Part shown: one piece after another, positions 18,999 through 28,674 of the stretch | Layout of the letters: each line of letters begins with the position of its first letter | Numbering within the stretch: position 1 is the stretch's first letter | Notes under the pieces: model-generated | Database searches by the model: none | What the model was told of the DNA's origin: nothing | What the model saw: only the letters and a program-made list of their open reading frames with translations | Assembly (NCBI GenBank): GCA_021789975.1 | Contig: JAJYIT010000002.1 | Coordinates: forward strand, 1 to 64,000 | DNA: 64,000 bases | Direction: 5' to 3' | From: Bacteroidota bacterium | Lineage (GTDB): Bacteria; Bacteroidota; Ignavibacteria; Kryptoniales; JAKASW01 | Made by a program: the position numbers and the translations under genes

Positions 18999-20015
18999 TC
19001 AGTTGTACCTTTTGTTGAACGCCGGCAGAATTTGCTGAAGCTTTTGGGTCAGCTCCGCAAATTTCTCCGGCCTGAGGGATTGTTTTCCATCCGAAAGTGC
19101 CTTTTCGGGATGAGGATGAACTTCAACCAATAACCCATCAGCTCCTGCTGCCACTGCCGCGAGAGCCATCGGCACAACAAGCTCCCAACTTCCCGTCCCA
19201 TGGCTTGGATCTACAACAACAGGCAAATGGGAAAGATGTTTGACGAGAGGAACTGCATTTAGATCGAGAGTATTTCGAGTATAAGTCTCGAAGGTTCTGA
19301 TTCCCCTCTCACACAGGATTATATCGTAGTTACCCTGTGAAGCAATATATTCCGCGGCCATCAACCATTCTTCTACGGTTGCGGCAATGCCGCGCTTCAG
19401 CATGATCGGTTTTTTTATCCTTCCCGCTGCTTCCAGCAGGGAAAAATTGTGCATGTTGCGCGCCCCGATCTGAAGTAAATCTGAATAATCGCTGACGAGT
19501 GGAAGTGTTTCAGTATCCTTCACCTCGGTCACGACAGCGAGTCCGAATTTTTCCGCTGCTTCTCGCAGGTACTTCAAGCCTTCTTCTTTCAGACCTTGAA
19601 ATGAGTATGGAGAAGTACGCGGCTTGTAAGCACCACCCCGTAAGAACTGCGCACCGTGGGACTTGACGAACTCGGCAACCTCCATGATCTGCGACCTGCT
19701 TTCAACAGAGCATGGACCTGCCATCATCACAAGACGATTGTCGCCAATGTCGATTCCGCCAGCACGAACAATCGTATCCTCAGGTTTGACGTCCCGGCTT
19801 ACCAGCTTATAAGGCTTACTTACCGGTATGCATTCGACCACGCCGGGCATGTTAGCGAACAGCGTCTGATCGACTGCCCCACGGTTTCCGGTAATGCCGA
19901 TGGCAATTCTTATCGATCCGGGAATCTCGTGTGGAGTCCAGCCTAGTGACCGCACTTTCTCTTCAACGACCTCGATCTGCTCGTCGGTCGCGTTCTTGTC
20001 CATGACGATCAACAT
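18999..20015 (-). CDS. aroF: 3-deoxy-7-phosphoheptulonate (DAHP) synthase
   Basis: First enzyme of the shikimate pathway, condensing phosphoenolpyruvate and erythrose 4-phosphate. The 338-residue protein has an N-terminal ferredoxin-like regulatory domain (residues 1-70) and a barrel with [27 protein letters not shown], the metal-binding and substrate residues around MLKRGIAAT, and DPSHGTGSW. This is the type I-beta form seen in Thermotoga and Bacillus relatives, where the N-terminal domain mediates feedback by aromatic amino acids. Its presence between two TPM genes is unexpected. Confidence 0.95.
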   Translation of the reverse strand: MLIVMDKNATDEQIEVVEEKVRSLGWTPHEIPGSIRIAIGITGNRGAVDQTLFANMPGVVECIPVSKPYKLVSRDVKPEDTIVRAGGIDIGDNRLVMMAGPCSVESRSQIMEVAEFVKSHGAQFLRGGAYKPRTSPYSFQGLKEEGLKYLREAAEKFGLAVVTEVKDTETLPLVSDYSDLLQIGARNMHNFSLLEAAGRIKKPIMLKRGIAATVEEWLMAAEYIASQGNYDIILCERGIRTFETYTRNTLDLNAVPLVKHLSHLPVVVDPSHGTGSWELVVPMALAAVAAGADGLLVEVHPHPEKALSDGKQSLRPEKFAELTQKLQQILPAFNKRYN

Positions 20016-20137
20016 AGTTCGGAGCCCTTCAACTTCTCATCTCTGTGTCTTGTTTGATGGCATCGTCTTTGACAAATAGGAATCGAATATGGAATCTCTC
20101 AAGCTTATTGCGTTTGCGACTCGTGATCCGACGTAGT

Positions 20138-20944
20138 TCACCAGCTACCGCTTGCTCCTCCTCCTCCGAAAGACCCACCACCTCCGCTGAAGCCCCCGAA
20201 CCCTCCGCCGCCGCCAAATCCTCCGAAGCCTCCCCCCCCACCAAAGCCACCGCCGCCAAATCCGCCAAAGAACAGTGGGAAGAACCACCAACTGCTCCCT
20301 GAACCGCGGCCTGAGGCAGAGTATCTTCTGCTGTTGAACAGCATTGGGAATATGAAAATGAATACGAAGATGATGAGTGGAAGAAAGGAACCGATCGGGC
20401 TCCCGCGTTGCTGTTTCTTTAGATCGGCATGGAATGTTCCGCCGATCAGCGAAGCCAGAGCCGTTATTCCTTTGTCTATCCCGGCGTAATAGTCTCCCTT
20501 CTTGAACTCAGGGATTACGATGTTAGTCAGAATATATTCGGAATATGCATCCGTAACGACACCTTCCAAACCATAGCCCACTTCGAACCTTGCTTTGTGG
20601 TCACCGACATCCACAGTAAAAAGCAGGCCGTTGTCTTTCCCCTTCTGACCAATCTTATTCTTTGATGCAACAGACATTGAGTAATCGAATAAGTCTCCCT
20701 CCGGAACAGACTTCACAATCAGAACCACAATTTGATTGGAAGTAGAGTCCTGGTAAGCAACGAGACGACTTTCTATCGCTTGAATCTGGTTTTGATTCAA
20801 CACACCTGCTTCATCTGTTACAAACTGAGTTACCTTTGGAACATTGCCGACCGTAGAGCTTGACTGGGAAAATGCTCCCTTAGCGAAGCCGAGGCTGGCA
20901 GCGACAACAATCAGGCAAAGAAAACGAAGTCTAGAATATCGCAT
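20138..20944 (-). CDS. secreted TPM-domain protein with glycine-rich tail (YgcG-like)
   Basis: A 268-residue exported protein with a signal segment ending near AFSQ (residues 22-27) and a TPM domain at about 40-175 (VTDEAGVLNQNQIQAIESRL, NGLLFTVDVGDHKARFEVGYG). One membrane helix follows (FLPLIIFVFIFIFPMLF), then a C-terminal stretch of GGFGGGG repeats ending in ASGSW. This architecture is the usual partner of LemA; the pair is thought to act at the membrane, but its function is not established. The start lies one base from the lemA stop. Confidence 0.9.
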   Translation of the reverse strand: MRYSRLRFLCLIVVAASLGFAKGAFSQSSSTVGNVPKVTQFVTDEAGVLNQNQIQAIESRLVAYQDSTSNQIVVLIVKSVPEGDLFDYSMSVASKNKIGQKGKDNGLLFTVDVGDHKARFEVGYGLEGVVTDAYSEYILTNIVIPEFKKGDYYAGIDKGITALASLIGGTFHADLKKQQRGSPIGSFLPLIIFVFIFIFPMLFNSRRYSASGRGSGSSWWFFPLFFGGFGGGGFGGGGGFGGFGGGGGFGGFSGGGGSFGGGGASGSW

Positions 20945-21556
20945 TTAGAACTGCACCTTCGGAGCAACGGATGCTCCTTGAACTGCTTCAAAGTAAGGCC
21001 GTTGGTGAAAGCCTGTCATGGCGGCAATCATTGCCGAGGGGAATTTCAAGACCATGGTGTTGAAACCTTGAACGGCGATATTAAAACGCCTTCTTGCCAC
21101 CGCGATCCGATTTTCAGTTCCCTCAAGTTGTGATTGAAGTGCCAAGAAATTCTGATTGGCCTTGAGATCCGGGTAAGCCTCCGATACAGCGAGGAGTCTG
21201 GAAAGCGCGCCGCCCAGACTGTTCTGCGCCGCCTCAAACCTGCGGAATGCTTGCGGGTTGTCCAGAACCTGGGGAGTGATTGTCAATTGTCCCACGCTCG
21301 AACGGGCCTCCGCAACTTTCTCGAAGACGTCAGCTTCATGTTTTGCATATCCCTTTACAGTCGCGACTAAATTAGGGATCAGATCGTACCGCCTCTGATA
21401 CTGGGTCTCCACTTCACCCCAATTCTGCTTAACGTTCTGGTCGAATGAGACCAGCTTGTTATACGTCCCAACTCCCCAGCCGACAACTCCGAGGATTATG
21501 AGAATAAAAACTCCAACGATAGATAGAGCTATTATCGCTCCTCGCGACATGGTCAA
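20945..21556 (-). CDS. lemA: LemA family protein
   Basis: A 203-residue protein with one N-terminal membrane helix (IIALSIVGVFILIILGVVGWGV) followed by the long antiparallel helical domain typical of LemA (YNKLVSFDQNVKQNWGEVETQYQRR and NLVATVKGYAKHE). Its function in bacteria is unknown. It is the first gene of a minus-strand run with TPM proteins, and is divergent from gcvPB across a 118-bp gap. Confidence 0.93.
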   Translation of the reverse strand: MTMSRGAIIALSIVGVFILIILGVVGWGVGTYNKLVSFDQNVKQNWGEVETQYQRRYDLIPNLVATVKGYAKHEADVFEKVAEARSSVGQLTITPQVLDNPQAFRRFEAAQNSLGGALSRLLAVSEAYPDLKANQNFLALQSQLEGTENRIAVARRRFNIAVQGFNTMVLKFPSAMIAAMTGFHQRPYFEAVQGASVAPKVQF

Positions 21557-21674
21557 CTCCTTTGTTTAATTCAATTTAGATAAGAAGGATTTCAAACTCA
21601 AGAAAGTGGTCATGCTGCCAATACACCTTGTTTAGATCGCTTTCGAATTCTAACTTTCTAGAAAAGAAGGCTGA

Positions 21675-23117
21675 ATGACGGAAAAACTCATTTTTGAGCT
21701 CTCTCACGAAGGCAGACGAGGGTATGCTCTACCCAAGTCGGACCCACCGACATCAACGCCGGAGAATTCAATACCCGAAAGATTCAGAAGGAGGACATCG
21801 CTCGAACTGCCTGAAGTTAGTGAGAATGAAGTTGTACGCCATTTCGTACGTCTGTCAACGATGAATTACCACATTGACAAAGGGTTTTACCCGCTCGGGT
21901 CGTGTACCATGAAATACAACCCGAAAGTAAACGAGAAGGCGGCGGCCATGGAAGGCTTTGCCGATGTTCACCCGCTGCAACCTGCAGAGACCGTAGAGGG
22001 AGCTCTAGAATTGATGCATGACCTTGCAAGGATGCTCGCCAATATTACGGGAATGACCGCAGCGTCCCTGCAACCTGCTGCGGGCGCTCAAGGAGAGCTT
22101 ACAGGCATCATGCTGATCAGAAAGTACCATGAATCCAAAGGTCACGCGCGATCGAAAATACTCGTGCCCGATTCAGCGCATGGCACAAATCCCGCGAGTG
22201 TTGCCATCAGTGGCTACCAGGCCGTGAGCGTAAAGTCAAACCGAAATGGCACAGTGGATCTCGAAGATCTCAAGAACCACCTCGACCAGGAAGTAGCTGG
22301 CATGATGCTGACCAACCCGAACACTCTTGGGATTTTTGAACGCGACATAATTCAAATATGCAAGATGGTGCATGGAGTTGGTGGGCTGATGTATATGGAT
22401 GGCGCAAACCTGAATGCGATATTAGGTCTCACTCGGCCCGGCGACATGGGATTCGATGTAGTTCACATAAATCTCCATAAGACTTTTTCTACTCCCCACG
22501 GAGGCGGCGGACCAGGATCGGGTCCGGTAGCAGTTGTCGATCGTTTGAAGGAATTCTTGCCGGTACCGGTGATCGAAAACGAAGGTGGAAGATTCGCACT
22601 GAAATACGATAAGCCCCAGAGCATTGGAAAAGTCCATTCGTTCTTTGGAAATTTCGGCATGCATGTCCGAGCTTACACTTACATCCTATCTCACGGAGCC
22701 GATGGTCTAAAGAACAACAGCGTCAACGCAGTTATAAATGCCAACTACCTTCTGGCTAAGTTGAGAGACAGATTCGAGCTCCCATACGAATCGACCCCGA
22801 TGCATGAATTTGTTTTGTCCGCGGATATCCAGAAGGATCGCGGAGTTAAGGCACTCGATATTGCGAAGAGACTTCTCGATTACGGCTTCCATGCCCCGAC
22901 GATATATTTTCCTCTCATAGTCCACGAGGCGTTGATGATAGAACCGACCGAGACCGAGGCAAAAGAGACGCTGGATGCGTTCGCCGACGCATTACTAAAG
23001 ATCGACGAAGAGTCTCGGTCTGCGCCTGAGATACCGAAGTCGGCGCCTGCTACCACTCCGGTCCATCGACTCGACGATGCCTTCGCCGCCCGCAACATAA
23101 ACGTCTGTTATCGCTAA
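21675..23117 (+). CDS. gcvPB: glycine dehydrogenase (decarboxylating) subunit 2
   Basis: The C-terminal half of the P-protein of the glycine cleavage system, encoded separately as in many anaerobes and thermophiles. It carries the pyridoxal-phosphate lysine (Lys269) in [20 protein letters not shown]. The conserved N-terminal blocks [14 protein letters not shown] and [13 protein letters not shown] are present, and the length is 480 residues. It needs subunit 1 (GcvPA), which is not in this window. A TAATG overlap joins it to the next gene. No glycine riboswitch is visible upstream. Confidence 0.95.
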   Translation: MTEKLIFELSHEGRRGYALPKSDPPTSTPENSIPERFRRRTSLELPEVSENEVVRHFVRLSTMNYHIDKGFYPLGSCTMKYNPKVNEKAAAMEGFADVHPLQPAETVEGALELMHDLARMLANITGMTAASLQPAAGAQGELTGIMLIRKYHESKGHARSKILVPDSAHGTNPASVAISGYQAVSVKSNRNGTVDLEDLKNHLDQEVAGMMLTNPNTLGIFERDIIQICKMVHGVGGLMYMDGANLNAILGLTRPGDMGFDVVHINLHKTFSTPHGGGGPGSGPVAVVDRLKEFLPVPVIENEGGRFALKYDKPQSIGKVHSFFGNFGMHVRAYTYILSHGADGLKNNSVNAVINANYLLAKLRDRFELPYESTPMHEFVLSADIQKDRGVKALDIAKRLLDYGFHAPTIYFPLIVHEALMIEPTETEAKETLDAFADALLKIDEESRSAPEIPKSAPATTPVHRLDDAFAARNINVCYR

Positions 23118-23554
23118 TGAGTACTTTCATCACGGATGAAGAAGCTGAGATTCGCAAAATACTTGTCGATGCGCGTGTGATTGCCGTGGTCGGGGCATCA
23201 GAAAGCCCTTTTCGCGACAGCAATATGATCATGCGATACCTTATTGAACAGGGATACGATGTTGTCCCTGTGAATCCCAAATATGAAAAGGTGCTCGACA
23301 GGCAGTGCTTCCCTACCGTGAAGAGCACAAACAGGCAGGTAGATATAGTTAACGTGTTCCGGCGCAGCGAGTATGTTGAGGAAGTTGCACACGACGCGAT
23401 AGCGTCGAAAGCAGGCACGTTATGGCTGCAACTCGGGGTTAAAGACGAGGATGCTGCACGCTATGCCGCCAACAACGGAGCTAAAGTTGTCATGGACCGT
23501 TGCATCATGGTGGAACACAGAAGGCTGATCGGTTCCAGGAACAATCGTGCCTAG
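23117..23554 (+). CDS. CoA-binding (YccU-like) protein
   Basis: A 145-residue Rossmann-fold CoA-binding domain with VIAVVGASESPFRDSNMIMRYL near the N-terminus, PVNPKYEKVL and LWLQLGVKDEDA, the pattern of the YccU/succinyl-CoA-ligase-like family. These stand-alone domains bind CoA or related nucleotides; their physiological role is unclear. It shares a TAATG overlap with gcvPB. The 194-bp gap downstream holds no clear terminator and meets the convergent secreted-protein gene. Confidence 0.9.
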   Translation: MSTFITDEEAEIRKILVDARVIAVVGASESPFRDSNMIMRYLIEQGYDVVPVNPKYEKVLDRQCFPTVKSTNRQVDIVNVFRRSEYVEEVAHDAIASKAGTLWLQLGVKDEDAARYAANNGAKVVMDRCIMVEHRRLIGSRNNRA

Positions 23555-23748
23555 CCTCCAACGTACTGCAAGAATTCTGCTTCAGGGATGAGACAGCACT
23601 CTTCATTCTGTCGTTCCGAGAATAGTTTGATCTGTTCTTTGCCGAATAGAATTGGCTTTGATATCTTTAAGAAACACTTAGACGCAAGCTGGTGACTTCC
23701 GGGATAGCGACACATTCTCCAACACAAGAGTAGCTCCCCGGAGATCGA

Positions 23749-25020
23749 TCAAGTCTTCTGCGGTTTTCTCTGGGCGGCGGGAAACAATACATTATTCAAT
23801 ATCAGTCTGTAACCGGGCGAATCCTTGTGTAAAGAGAGATTCGTCGGAGGATCTCCGACTAAATGTTCGTAGGCTTCCGGATCGTGGCCGCCAAGAAAAG
23901 TCCAAGTCCCCTTCCCGAAATCACCGTGGATGTATTTGACTTCGTCCGTGCCATTCTTTTGGGCAAGAATTATGTCGGCTGGTTTTAGCAAGCTCTTCTT
24001 GAAAGAGGTGGTCTGTCCCATGAAGTTATGAACTACATTCACCTGGTCCTGAGTAAGCATAGTCGGGACAGGGTCATACTTTGCTGAAAATTGAAAGAGC
24101 GTGAAATAGTCCGTGGCAGGATCGCGGAACTGAACCATGTCGTTCTGGGGATCATTGATATTTGAAAAAGCGTATACGTATGGATTTTCTATAATTTTGA
24201 AATTCTGAAATGCAAGACAGTTAGAATAGTCTAGTTTTGCCTGCGCATTCGGATCTGGAGGGACTCCGCCCGAGAAGATCGGCGAGGTTATATCAACATG
24301 CTGGGCAGCGAGGGCGATGTCGAGAGTTTCAGTTGCCGAACACATCGCGAACAGAAAACCTCCATGACCGACATAATTCTTTATGGCCTGTGCCACCGCT
24401 TTTTTTTCATCCGGCACATTTTTATATCCCAGTTCTTTCGCTTCCTTCTCATCCATCGCGACTTCCTCTATGTACCATGGTGCGTTGTGAAAAGCAGCGT
24501 AGAACTTTCCATATTGCCCCGTAAAGTCTTCATGGTGAAGGTGCAGCCAGTCATATTTGTAAATGTCTCCGTCCAAAACCTGCCTGTCCCACACCTGGGT
24601 ATACGGAATCTGGGCATATTGAAGCGCGAGGGTGACAGCATCATCCCACGGCCGATAGTTAGGGGGAATGTAGACGGCAATCTTAGGCGCCTTTTCCAGC
24701 CTAACCACATCCATGTTCTTGTCCGGACTTTGAACCACGGCATAAATCTGAGCCGCCTGCGTAGCCGATAGTTTGTCGTACGCCACATCTCGAAGCATAC
24801 ACTGAGTCGCAAGCTCATCACTATAATCCATCATGAACGACCCACCGCGGTAATTAAGCAGCCAGTCTACTTCCAACCCACGTTGGAGTGCGAAATAGGC
24901 AACGCCATAAGCCTTCAGGTCATTCGTCTGTTTCATGTCCATGTAGATGAGTAACTTGTCCTGTCCAAAGGCATTCACCGTAACCAGCAACATTAAACAA
25001 AAAATCAGCTTCTTCATCAC
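23749..25020 (-). CDS. conserved secreted protein, often mislabelled asparagine synthetase B
   Basis: A 423-residue exported protein with a signal peptide ending at AFGQ (residues 17-20). Its conserved blocks are LKAYGVAYFALQRGLEVDWLLNYRGG, APKIAVYIPPNYRPWDDAVT, YDWLHLHHEDFTGQYGK and GGFLFAMCSATETLDIALA. The fold suggested is a Rossmann/glutamine-amidotransferase-like flavodoxin type. I recall close relatives in Bacteroidota carrying an asparagine-synthetase label, but none of the AsnB amidotransferase or synthetase motifs is present. It sits 12 bp after the TPR gene and is probably its functional partner in the envelope. Function unknown. Confidence 0.8.
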   Translation of the reverse strand: MMKKLIFCLMLLVTVNAFGQDKLLIYMDMKQTNDLKAYGVAYFALQRGLEVDWLLNYRGGSFMMDYSDELATQCMLRDVAYDKLSATQAAQIYAVVQSPDKNMDVVRLEKAPKIAVYIPPNYRPWDDAVTLALQYAQIPYTQVWDRQVLDGDIYKYDWLHLHHEDFTGQYGKFYAAFHNAPWYIEEVAMDEKEAKELGYKNVPDEKKAVAQAIKNYVGHGGFLFAMCSATETLDIALAAQHVDITSPIFSGGVPPDPNAQAKLDYSNCLAFQNFKIIENPYVYAFSNINDPQNDMVQFRDPATDYFTLFQFSAKYDPVPTMLTQDQVNVVHNFMGQTTSFKKSLLKPADIILAQKNGTDEVKYIHGDFGKGTWTFLGGHDPEAYEHLVGDPPTNLSLHKDSPGYRLILNNVLFPAAQRKPQKT

Positions 25021-25032
25021 ATATTCTCCAGT

Positions 25033-26874
25033 TTATGAGCTTGCCCCAAGCAGCTCCTGCAGTATCGCTCGCACCTTGTTTTGATAGATCGATTTGGGAA
25101 ATCTCATTAGAAAACTTTCATATTCCGAGATAGCTTTCTGTTTATCATGGAGTGTCTCCTGATATATATCACAAATTCTTAACTGTGCTCTATCCGCAAA
25201 AATTCCCAAGCTGTCAGCGGCGATTTCCGAATAGTATTTCAATGCCTCTTTGACATTTCCCAATTTGCAGTATGAGGATGCTAAGTCAAATTTAGCGTTG
25301 GCGGTAAGAGGCATCCCAGGAAACTTCCTTAGGATCGCTTCCAGTGTCTTGGCCGCTTCGGGAATCCGATTAGACATTTCCATAGCTTGCGCCGATGCAA
25401 ATTCCTTCAGGGCATCCGGATTGCCTTTATTGTCACTTATCAAATTGTGCAAGGAGATCGCATCGTTTGCGGCGTCGGAGGATGGGTCGTCGCTAATCTG
25501 CTTCAGAAAATAAGTCGAGCTATCGTACATGCCCATATAATAAAGTGCAAGTGCCGCCTCGTACTGCATGCGTCTGTAAAATGGGTCAATCTCAGGCTTC
25601 GTTATTACGATTGATTGTTGGGCCTCATTGAGACCGGCTTTGAGGTTGCCTTCCATGACATATAACTTGGCTCTCAGGAATGAGACGGCGTTGCCGTAGA
25701 GCCCGAGCATGTCCCGGTATTTAGAAAGATATCTCTCTGCCGCCGTATAGTCATGAAAGTAATCCACCTCGATTTCAATAAGATTCATCACTGCAGGTGG
25801 ACCGTACTCCGTGTTTCCGAAATCTGTGACAACTTTGTGATAAGTCGAGACCGCGGTTGCCATATTCGGAAGACTGTCGCCCGCCGCACATGGCATTTTG
25901 TCATCGGAATAATTGCGCTCGCCCAAACCCCGCATCGAGTTCGCGTATCCCATCAGCGCTCTCGCGGCGACAACATTATTACTTGCTGCATCCGAGACTT
26001 CTTTGTATGCGTCTGAAGCAGACTTGAAGGATCCATCCGCAAGCGCCTTGTCCGCGAATGAAAGCAGCTCGGCTCCACCGGCTTTGAGGTGCTTGTCCAG
26101 CCACCGGTAGATTCCGTGGGCTGCGGGATAGTCTTTTTCTTCCATGTACAGAAATGCCAGGATACGGCGGTAGTCGATATTATCCGAGTTGTCCTTCACT
26201 TGCCTGATCATCTCCTCAGTGAAATCATCCATTGCTTGCTTGCTTGAACTGTACGCGGCAATCTGAGACTCAACATAGGTGTATGCCGACGGGTTACTTT
26301 TCTTGCCCAGCAACTCAAGCAGTTCGCGAATAGAACCTTTGTAGTTCAGGTTAAGAAAATAGACATGAGCTATATCGGTCACGAATGCATTTCTAGACCC
26401 GGTTTTCTCTTCGCCTTCCTTGTAGACTTCGACCGCTCTGTCATACAGATTATCCTTGACCATTGTCTCAGCGACAAAGCGATAGGCGTTCAGATCTTTT
26501 GGGCTTACAGCAAGCGCTTGATTCCAAACAATTGTGGCGGAATCAGCTTTACCCTCTTTGTAGTAGAGATCTCCAAGCTGGCTGAGGAGGACAACATCAT
26601 TTGGGTCGCTCTCCAGTCGATTGTTTATCAACGCTGCAGCATCAGAATAGTCTCTTAACGAGAGATAGGTACGTCGGAGGCCGTCGAAGTAGACAAAATT
26701 ACCGGGATGCTCATTGTAAAGCTGGCGGTAAAACGGAAGTGCTTTTTCAAATTCGCCCGCTTGTTCGAGAGTCTGGGCAATCCTGAACTTATTCAATTCG
26801 TCAATCGATTGGGCATTTGCGATGCGGCAAACCAGCATCAAAGCAAGAATCGACGAAGAGATGATCTTCTTCAT
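25033..26874 (-). CDS. secreted TPR-repeat protein
   Basis: A 613-residue protein with a signal peptide (cleavage near ANAQ, residue 22) followed by tetratricopeptide repeats across its whole length. The repeats include EFEKALPFYRQLYNEHPGNF, SDAAALINNRLESDPNDVVL, YDRAVEVYKEGEEKTGS and, near the C-terminus, GNVKEALKYYSEIAADS. Such proteins scaffold periplasmic complexes. It has no lipobox. It follows the acyl-CoA synthetase by 40 bp and precedes the conserved secreted protein by 12 bp. Confidence 0.88.
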   Translation of the reverse strand: MKKIISSSILALMLVCRIANAQSIDELNKFRIAQTLEQAGEFEKALPFYRQLYNEHPGNFVYFDGLRRTYLSLRDYSDAAALINNRLESDPNDVVLLSQLGDLYYKEGKADSATIVWNQALAVSPKDLNAYRFVAETMVKDNLYDRAVEVYKEGEEKTGSRNAFVTDIAHVYFLNLNYKGSIRELLELLGKKSNPSAYTYVESQIAAYSSSKQAMDDFTEEMIRQVKDNSDNIDYRRILAFLYMEEKDYPAAHGIYRWLDKHLKAGGAELLSFADKALADGSFKSASDAYKEVSDAASNNVVAARALMGYANSMRGLGERNYSDDKMPCAAGDSLPNMATAVSTYHKVVTDFGNTEYGPPAVMNLIEIEVDYFHDYTAAERYLSKYRDMLGLYGNAVSFLRAKLYVMEGNLKAGLNEAQQSIVITKPEIDPFYRRMQYEAALALYYMGMYDSSTYFLKQISDDPSSDAANDAISLHNLISDNKGNPDALKEFASAQAMEMSNRIPEAAKTLEAILRKFPGMPLTANAKFDLASSYCKLGNVKEALKYYSEIAADSLGIFADRAQLRICDIYQETLHDKQKAISEYESFLMRFPKSIYQNKVRAILQELLGASS

Positions 26875-26914
26875 GCTCGAAAAATAGTTTCGAGCTTCAT
26901 GATTAACAATGAAT

Positions 26915-28591
26915 CTACTTTAGCTCGTCCTCAAAGAATTCGAATTCTCCTCTGATTTCTTTTCCACTCTCTTGCGACCTCAGCTGCACTCTCCTAATTT
27001 TCCCTGAAATAGTCTTTGGAAGATCCGTGACAAACTCTAGTTTTCTGACGCGTTTGAACGGCGCCACTTTGTCTCTTATAAAACCAAGGATCTCCCTAGC
27101 CGTAGTGTTGGTCGGCTCAAAACCGGGAGCGAGGATCACGTATGCCTTAGGCACGTAACCTCTGATCGGGTCGGGAGAAGGGATTACAGCTGCCTCGGCA
27201 ACGGCAGGCGATTCGATCAGCGCGCTCTCTATCTCAAAGGGGCTGATCCTGTAGTCTGAACTCTTGAATACGTCGTCGGCCCGACCAACGAACCAGAAGT
27301 AACCTTCCTGATCTCGTGTGGCAACATCGCCCGTGCGGTAGTATCCGCCGGACATGACGGTACGAGTTCGCGCAACATCGTCTGCATAGTTTATCATCAG
27401 GCCGACTGGACGAGGATCCAGCTTTATCACTACTTCACCTTCATCGGATTCTTTACCGCCTGAGTCGAGCAATTCTATGCGATAGCCGGGCGCAGGGCGG
27501 CCCATCGCACCAAATTTCACCAAAGAACCGGGCATGTTTCCAACTTGCAGCGTGGACTCTGTCTGGCCATATCCATCACGAATTGTTATTCCCCAATCAC
27601 TCTTCACCTTTGTGATGACTTCCGGATTCAACGGTTCACCGGCACTCACCAACTCACGAAGTGCGTCAGGTTTCGGCTTGATATCCTCGAGAATCAGCAT
27701 CCGCCATACGGTCGGCGGCGCACATAATGTGTTAACCTTATAGTTTCGCAAGACTTCGAGGAGAGCTTTCGGGACAAATCTTGAATACTTGTAAACGAAA
27801 ATTCCGGCGCCGGCATTCCATGGTGCGAAGAAAGAACTCCAGGCGTGTTTCGCCCAGCCCGGTGAACTAATGTTGAGATGAAGATCCCCTTCTTTCATGC
27901 CGATCCAGTACATAGTCGAGAGATGACCCACCGGATAGGAACCGTTAGTATGAAGGACCATTTTCGGTTGTGCAGTCGTTCCTGAAGTGAAATATAGAAA
28001 CAGAGAGTCAGTGACCTTAGTCTGAACTTCCGCCTTATAGCTGACCAGGGAATCGTAACCCTCTTCGTAAGCGATCCAACCCTCTCGTTTGCCCCCTACC
28101 ATCACCTTAACAAAATCTCCCTCGAGTCCTTCGAACTTGTCGGCATTTTCGGGCACGGACACGACGAGTTTCACTCTACCACGCCTCAATCTGTCCTGGA
28201 TATCTTTCCTAGTCAGAAGGAGAGACGAAGGAATCATCACGGTACCCAGCTTTATAGAAGCGAGCATAACCTCCCACAGCTCCGGTTGGTTATCAAGCAT
28301 CAACAATATTCTACTTCCTCTGCTTACTCCAAGGCGCCTAAAGAAATTTGCGATCCTACTGGAAGTTTCAGAGAGTTCGGCAAATGAATACTTCCACTGG
28401 CTCCCCTTATCATCAACTATCCATAATGCCGTGTTGTCATTTCCCTCTGCATAGGTGTCGAAGTAGTCAATTGCCCAATTGAAGTCCTCAAGCGGAGGCC
28501 ATTTAAATCCGTAATAAGCAGATTCGTAATCCTCACGTCTGGATTGAAGGAAATTTCGTGCGCTTAGAAATTTCTCCAGCTCAGATTTCAT
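26915..28591 (-). CDS. acyl-CoA synthetase (AMP-forming)
   Basis: Adenylate-forming ligase that activates a carboxylic acid to its CoA thioester. The A3 loop is FTSGTTAQPKM, A5 DGYGQTE, A7 YRTGD and A8 GRADDVFKSSDYRISPFE. The catalytic lysine is in PKTISGKIRR near the C-terminus. The overall form resembles medium-chain/benzoate-type synthetases (ACSM). The start at 28591 follows GAGGAGAAATGAG. An extension to 28738 would overlap the upstream hydrolase gene, so it is rejected. The product is 558 residues. Substrate unknown. Confidence 0.92.
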   Translation of the reverse strand: MKSELEKFLSARNFLQSRREDYESAYYGFKWPPLEDFNWAIDYFDTYAEGNDNTALWIVDDKGSQWKYSFAELSETSSRIANFFRRLGVSRGSRILLMLDNQPELWEVMLASIKLGTVMIPSSLLLTRKDIQDRLRRGRVKLVVSVPENADKFEGLEGDFVKVMVGGKREGWIAYEEGYDSLVSYKAEVQTKVTDSLFLYFTSGTTAQPKMVLHTNGSYPVGHLSTMYWIGMKEGDLHLNISSPGWAKHAWSSFFAPWNAGAGIFVYKYSRFVPKALLEVLRNYKVNTLCAPPTVWRMLILEDIKPKPDALRELVSAGEPLNPEVITKVKSDWGITIRDGYGQTESTLQVGNMPGSLVKFGAMGRPAPGYRIELLDSGGKESDEGEVVIKLDPRPVGLMINYADDVARTRTVMSGGYYRTGDVATRDQEGYFWFVGRADDVFKSSDYRISPFEIESALIESPAVAEAAVIPSPDPIRGYVPKAYVILAPGFEPTNTTAREILGFIRDKVAPFKRVRKLEFVTDLPKTISGKIRRVQLRSQESGKEIRGEFEFFEDELK

Positions 28592-28674
28592 CTCATTTCT
28601 CCTCTTAGGTGGAATATTTATCTCTTGATCGACTTTGCCCACTCGTCCTGTTTGCTCAACAAGCAGGACGGCTC

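Noticed and set aside
20029-20268. 79-residue frame overlapping the end of the glycine-rich TPM gene
   Set aside because: It is the alternative frame of the GGFGGGG repeat and reads as alanine/glutamate-rich filler; the TPM frame has the signal peptide, domain and proper stop.
21557-21674. possible glycine riboswitch upstream of gcvPB
   Set aside because: The 118-bp gap lacks the tandem aptamer structure and expression platform; no conserved core was found.
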